In this document: positions 8,276-11,696 of the stretch, in pieces | Layout: every line of letters starts with the position of its first letter | Position numbering within the stretch: position 1 is the first letter of the stretch | Assembly (NCBI GenBank): GCA_023258775.1 | Contig: JALQWJ010000026.1 | Span: 1 to 11,696 of the forward strand | Direction: 5' to 3' | Length of the DNA stretch: 11,696 bases | Origin: Burkholderiaceae bacterium | GTDB lineage: Bacteria > Pseudomonadota > Gammaproteobacteria > Burkholderiales > Burkholderiaceae_E | Position numbers and translations under genes: made by a program | Notes under the pieces: model-generated | The model's input: only the letters and a program-made list of their open reading frames with translations | Databases searched by the model: none | What the model was told of the DNA's origin: nothing

Positions 8276-11200
8276 CTAAGACTTAGACGTTTGGTCATCG
8301 AACCACCGATAGAGCGTCGGTAAGACGACAAGGGTCAAGAGTGTGGAACTGATCAGACCACCTATGACAACGACTGCCAATGGCCGTTGAATTTCGCTTC
8401 CTGGTCCTGCTGCAAAAAGAAACGGGGCGAGACCTAGCAAGGCCACGGTCGCAGTCATCATCACTGGTCTGAAGCGTTGTGCACATCCTTCCCTAATCGC
8501 CTCGCTCAGGGGCATGTGATCATCTCTCAGTTTGCGAATGTAGCTTACAAGTACAACACCGTTTAGCACAGCGATGCCCCATAGCGCGATGAAGCCCACT
8601 GAGGCTGGGACGCTCAAATACTCGCCGGTAACGAAGAGGCCGAAGATGCCACCAATTGAGGCAAACGGTAGCACCAAGATTATGAGTGAAGCAAGTTTGA
8701 GCGAACCAAAGAGCATAAAGAGTAAGAAAAAGATTGCGGCGATAGTAATTGGAACAATCACTGCGAGCGTGCCAAGGGCTCGCTCCATATTCTCAAATTG
8801 ACCTCCCCAAAGCAGGAAATAACCGGGCGGTAGATTGACTTCATCGGCAACACGTTGCTGTACTTCGGCGACAAATCCGCCGAGGTCGCGATCGCGTACA
8901 TTTGCGCCGACGACGACTCGACGTTGCCCCATCTCACGGCTGATCGCAGGAGGGCTGTCAACGACGTCTATCCTGGCTACCGCAGAAAGCGGAACAAGTG
9001 ATCCATCTTGGGCTCGAAGGGTTGAACTACGAATCGCCTCAATTGAGTCACGGTAACGCTCAGGGTAGCGGATAGCAATACCGAATCGTCGCTGTTGCTC
9101 AAATAGTTGGCTGACCTCGCGCCCGCCAAAGGCTGTCTCAATCAATTCATTTATGTCTGCAACATTGATCCCATATCGCGCAATGGCATTGCGATCAATT
9201 TCAATCTGTAGGGTTTGCTGGCCACTTAAACGCTCAATGCGAATATCAATTGCTCCCGGTATAGTTTTCAGAACACGAGCAATTTCTTCCGATATTCGCT
9301 TCAATTGACTTAGGTCGTCCCCAAAAACCTTGATGGCTAACTGCGATCTCACGCCGGTGACCATCTCATCGACCCGCTGGGCGATAGGTTGATTCATGAT
9401 GACCTGCACACCAGGTAAATCGCTTAATGCTTTGCGAATGTCTTCCTCGATCGCCGTCTGTGATCGATTAGCTTTCAGATCAACGACCGCAACGGGATCC
9501 GACTCATTCGGACCTGCTGGATCAGCAGGCGACTCTCCACGCCCTAGTTTTGCAACCACCATTTTGACGCCAGGTATCTCAGCTACAAGCTTCATTGCTT
9601 CAGCCTCAATCTTGATGGACTCCTCGATGGAAATACTGGGGACGCGGATAATCTGCGGTACGATCGATCCTTCCTTCATAGTTGGAATGAAACTCTTTCC
9701 CAAAAGTGGGAACAGCGCGAAGGACCCGACCAACAGAGAAATCGCTATAACAATCGTCTTCCTTTCTGCAGCCAACGCCGAATTAAGCAACTTCAGATAC
9801 AACCTCTTCATCCATGCAATTGGTCTTGTATCGTGATCTTGACCGCCCTTGAGTAACCATGAACATAAGACCGGCGACAGAAACAATGAAACGATCAGTG
9901 AAACCGCTAGGGATATTGCAATGGTCAAGGCAAGCGGCCCAAACATTTTCCCCTCCATGCCAGTCAAGGCCATAAGAGGGATGAATACTAGGATGATGAT
10001 GCTAATCCCGTAAATTGTTGGTTTAGCGACCTCTGCGGTCGCTTCGAGAATAACTTTGACTCTTTCTGCCTTTGAAGTACCAGCGTGGCCAAGTTTGTGG
10101 TACACATTTTCTACAACGACAACAGTACCGTCGACCATTAGTCCGATGGCTATGGCTAGTCCGCCAAGCGACATGAGGTTTGCAGACAGTCCTATCGCAT
10201 TCATGGCAATGAACGTAACGAGTGGTGTGATTATAATCGTTGCAATAACAACAACGCTGGATCTTATGTCCCCTAGGAATATGTAAAGAATAATGACAAT
10301 AAAAAGAATTCCTTCGAGCAAAACTTTCGTGACCATCCAAAGTGCTGAGTCCACCAACTCCGTTCGATCGTAGAACGGCTCGATCTTGAGTCCTCCTGGT
10401 AGTAGGTTGCCCGAATTGATCTCGTCAACCTTAGCCTTTACGCGACCGACAACTTCTTTGGCATTTCCACCACGTAGCATCATGACGATTCCCGCTACAC
10501 CCTCGGTGACACCATTTTTAATGATTGCCCCGTGGCGCACGGCAGATCCAACATTAACTGAAGCTACGTCTCGTATAAAAACCGGAACATTAGCATTTTC
10601 TTTAAGTATAATGTTTCCAATATCCGTCTCGGATTTGATTAGACCAATTCCGCGGATGAGATATCGCTCAGCCGTTATGGGTAGAACACCTCCCCCCGAA
10701 TTCGCGTTATTGCGTCTTATTGCCTCTTCAACGTCCGATAACGATACGCGGAAGGCTCTTAAACGGTCTGGGTCTACCAGTACTTGGAACTGGCGTTCTA
10801 ATCCCCCTTGAGTGTTGATTTCCGCTACCCCAGGGATCGATCTAAGTAGGGGCCTTACGACCCAATCTTGAACGACACGTCGCTCCATGAGTTCGGCGTC
10901 ACTCAGTCGACGATTACCGTCATCTGGATGTACTAGCGTGTACTGATAGACTTCCCCAAGACCTGTTGAAACTGGGCCGAGTACGGGTACGATTCCTTCA
11001 GGCATTTTTGAGCCTACCTCTAGAAGTCGCTCCATCACTAATTGACGGGCGAAGTAGACGTCAGTGCGATCTGAGAAAACTAAAGTAACGATCGATAAGC
11101 CGCTTCGATTAAGGGCTCTCATCTCTGTGAGTCCGGGTAATCCTGTCATGGCTATTTCTAATGGGACCGTAATAAATCGTTCGACCTCTTCGGGCGATCG

Positions 11201-11365
11201 CCCCTGTGCTTCAGTAGCGATCTGAACCTGGACGTTCGTCACATCGGGAAATGCATCAACGGTTAGCTTCGTGGCTGCTCGAATGCCTAGCAAAACGAAA
11301 ACTAGTGCGATCACGAGCACTAAGAGGCGCTGGCTTAGTGCGCCTCCGAGCAAATGAGCAAGCAT
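8276..11365 (-). CDS. Heavy-metal efflux RND pump, CusA/CzcA family (first copy)
   Basis: A 1029-residue paralogue of the next pump downstream; after the first few residues the two align with a constant one-residue offset to near the C-terminus. Landmarks are DAFPDVTNVQVQI (37-49), periplasmic loop 1 to about 337, helix-4 motif AIAIGLMVD with D412 and E419, loop 2 about 560-865, and the C-terminal block ending LYRWFDDQ. As in the downstream copy, the CusA methionine triad positions hold Gln571, Asp623 and Glu667, and the helix-4 motif lacks the first Asp of the CzcA DFG motif. A divalent metal substrate is inferred. ATG 11365 has a good Shine-Dalgarno (GGAG, six bases upstream) that overlaps the end of the adaptor gene, whose stop is 3 nt away, so the two are translationally coupled. 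It may pair with that adaptor directly, with the downstream pump sharing it. Confidence 0.92.
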   Translation of the reverse strand: MLAHLLGGALSQRLLVLVIALVFVLLGIRAATKLTVDAFPDVTNVQVQIATEAQGRSPEEVERFITVPLEIAMTGLPGLTEMRALNRSGLSIVTLVFSDRTDVYFARQLVMERLLEVGSKMPEGIVPVLGPVSTGLGEVYQYTLVHPDDGNRRLSDAELMERRVVQDWVVRPLLRSIPGVAEINTQGGLERQFQVLVDPDRLRAFRVSLSDVEEAIRRNNANSGGGVLPITAERYLIRGIGLIKSETDIGNIILKENANVPVFIRDVASVNVGSAVRHGAIIKNGVTEGVAGIVMMLRGGNAKEVVGRVKAKVDEINSGNLLPGGLKIEPFYDRTELVDSALWMVTKVLLEGILFIVIILYIFLGDIRSSVVVIATIIITPLVTFIAMNAIGLSANLMSLGGLAIAIGLMVDGTVVVVENVYHKLGHAGTSKAERVKVILEATAEVAKPTIYGISIIILVFIPLMALTGMEGKMFGPLALTIAISLAVSLIVSLFLSPVLCSWLLKGGQDHDTRPIAWMKRLYLKLLNSALAAERKTIVIAISLLVGSFALFPLLGKSFIPTMKEGSIVPQIIRVPSISIEESIKIEAEAMKLVAEIPGVKMVVAKLGRGESPADPAGPNESDPVAVVDLKANRSQTAIEEDIRKALSDLPGVQVIMNQPIAQRVDEMVTGVRSQLAIKVFGDDLSQLKRISEEIARVLKTIPGAIDIRIERLSGQQTLQIEIDRNAIARYGINVADINELIETAFGGREVSQLFEQQRRFGIAIRYPERYRDSIEAIRSSTLRAQDGSLVPLSAVARIDVVDSPPAISREMGQRRVVVGANVRDRDLGGFVAEVQQRVADEVNLPPGYFLLWGGQFENMERALGTLAVIVPITIAAIFFLLFMLFGSLKLASLIILVLPFASIGGIFGLFVTGEYLSVPASVGFIALWGIAVLNGVVLVSYIRKLRDDHMPLSEAIREGCAQRFRPVMMTATVALLGLAPFLFAAGPGSEIQRPLAVVVIGGLISSTLLTLVVLPTLYRWFDDQTSKS

Positions 11366-11368
11366 GGC

Positions 11369-11696
11369 TTACTCCAATTCAGCGCGCTTGCGCTCGTTGT
11401 TGAGGTGAAAGGCGCCGCGCATGACGATGGGCTGCCCTTCTTGGAGACCTCTAATCACAGGTCGTTGACCATTGATCGATGGACCTAACTCAACAGGTAA
11501 GAGTTTGAAGCTGCCGTCTTGTCGATGCAAGAAAACGTGGTCACGGTCTGCGTCACGAACAACGGCGCTATCGGGAATTGCCAGGCGTTCTTCACGCTCG
11601 CCAAACAATCGCATGCTCGCAAGCATTTGCGGTTTGAGTTCGCGCGATGCATTGTCGACTTCTGTCCGTACCGTAATTGTTCTAGTTTCCGGTTGT
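11369..11696 (-). CDS. RND efflux periplasmic adaptor (CusB/CzcB type membrane fusion protein), C-terminus, partial
   Basis: The frame is open to the right edge, so the N-terminus, hairpin and lipoyl domains lie outside the window; the ATG at 11626 is internal. The visible ~109 residues start ETRTITVRTEVDNASRELKP, the end of the beta-barrel domain, followed by QMLASMRLFG, then the membrane-proximal domain: LAIPDSAVVRDADRDHVFLH, LLPVELGP and the closing GLQEGQPIVMRGAFHLNNE. This order (VRTEVDN...LKPxM...IPxxAV...V) is typical of CusB/CzcB-family adaptors, which bridge the RND pump to an outer-membrane TolC-like channel and can hand metal ions to it. The stop at 11369-11371 is 3 nt before the start of the first pump, showing a common operon. 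The outer-membrane partner, if encoded here, must be further upstream. Confidence 0.9.
   Translation of the reverse strand, partial: QPETRTITVRTEVDNASRELKPQMLASMRLFGEREERLAIPDSAVVRDADRDHVFLHRQDGSFKLLPVELGPSINGQRPVIRGLQEGQPIVMRGAFHLNNERKRAELE

Noticed and set aside
10386..10811. 141-residue forward ORF inside the first pump gene
   Set aside because: Equivalent antisense shadows (9396-9836, 10056-10286) occur throughout both pump genes, reflecting codon bias and not separate genes.

Overview
The window holds two parts that look unrelated. Positions 1 to about 900 read like Bacteroidota. They carry the C-terminal end of a secreted protein with a gliding-motility-associated (type IX secretion, type B) C-terminal domain, then the first 59 codons of a glyceraldehyde-3-phosphate dehydrogenase (GAPDH) that stops abruptly. 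This stretch is AT-richer by eye and has no Shine-Dalgarno sequence before its complete start codon. From about 900 onward the genes are those of a flagellated Gram-negative bacterium of medium GC, with recognisable Shine-Dalgarno sites at several starts. Proteobacteria or a similar phylum is plausible, but no gene here fixes the taxon. The sudden end of GAPDH suggests either a rearrangement breakpoint or a chimeric assembly join between about 890 and 1,100.

Layout: (1) 1-683, type IX cargo C-terminus; 734-913, GAPDH N-terminal fragment; 914-1127, no recognisable gene. (2) 1128-1877 (+), an unrecognised single-pass membrane protein with a long Gly/Ser/Ala then Pro/Gln/Ala-rich region. (3) 3691 down to 1861 (-), a compact four-gene cluster: a 229-residue ABM-type dimeric alpha/beta-barrel protein, a 102-residue ABM monooxygenase-like protein, a YggU/DUF167 protein, and a small hypothetical protein. 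(4) 3899-4999 (+), fliG, with no other flagellar gene beside it. (5) 11696 down to 5031 (-), a heavy-metal efflux cluster: the end of a CusB/CzcB-type periplasmic adaptor, then two consecutive CusA/CzcA-type RND pumps of 1029 residues each.

The efflux cluster is the most informative part. An RND pump, a periplasmic adaptor and an outer-membrane channel together export metal ions from the periplasm or cytoplasm. Here the adaptor is followed by two pumps that align almost without gaps at roughly 65-75% identity by eye. In both, the three methionines that bind Cu(I)/Ag(I) in E. coli CusA align with Gln, Asp and Glu, which points to divalent metal ions. The two pumps may be alternative partners of one adaptor or may form a mixed trimer.

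The part after 2.4 kb is rich in CGATCG (16 sites) and its octamer GCGATCGC (5 sites), a word bias that may identify the lineage. I did not find clear evidence of a wholly new biological system. The paired pumps and the word bias are the best leads.
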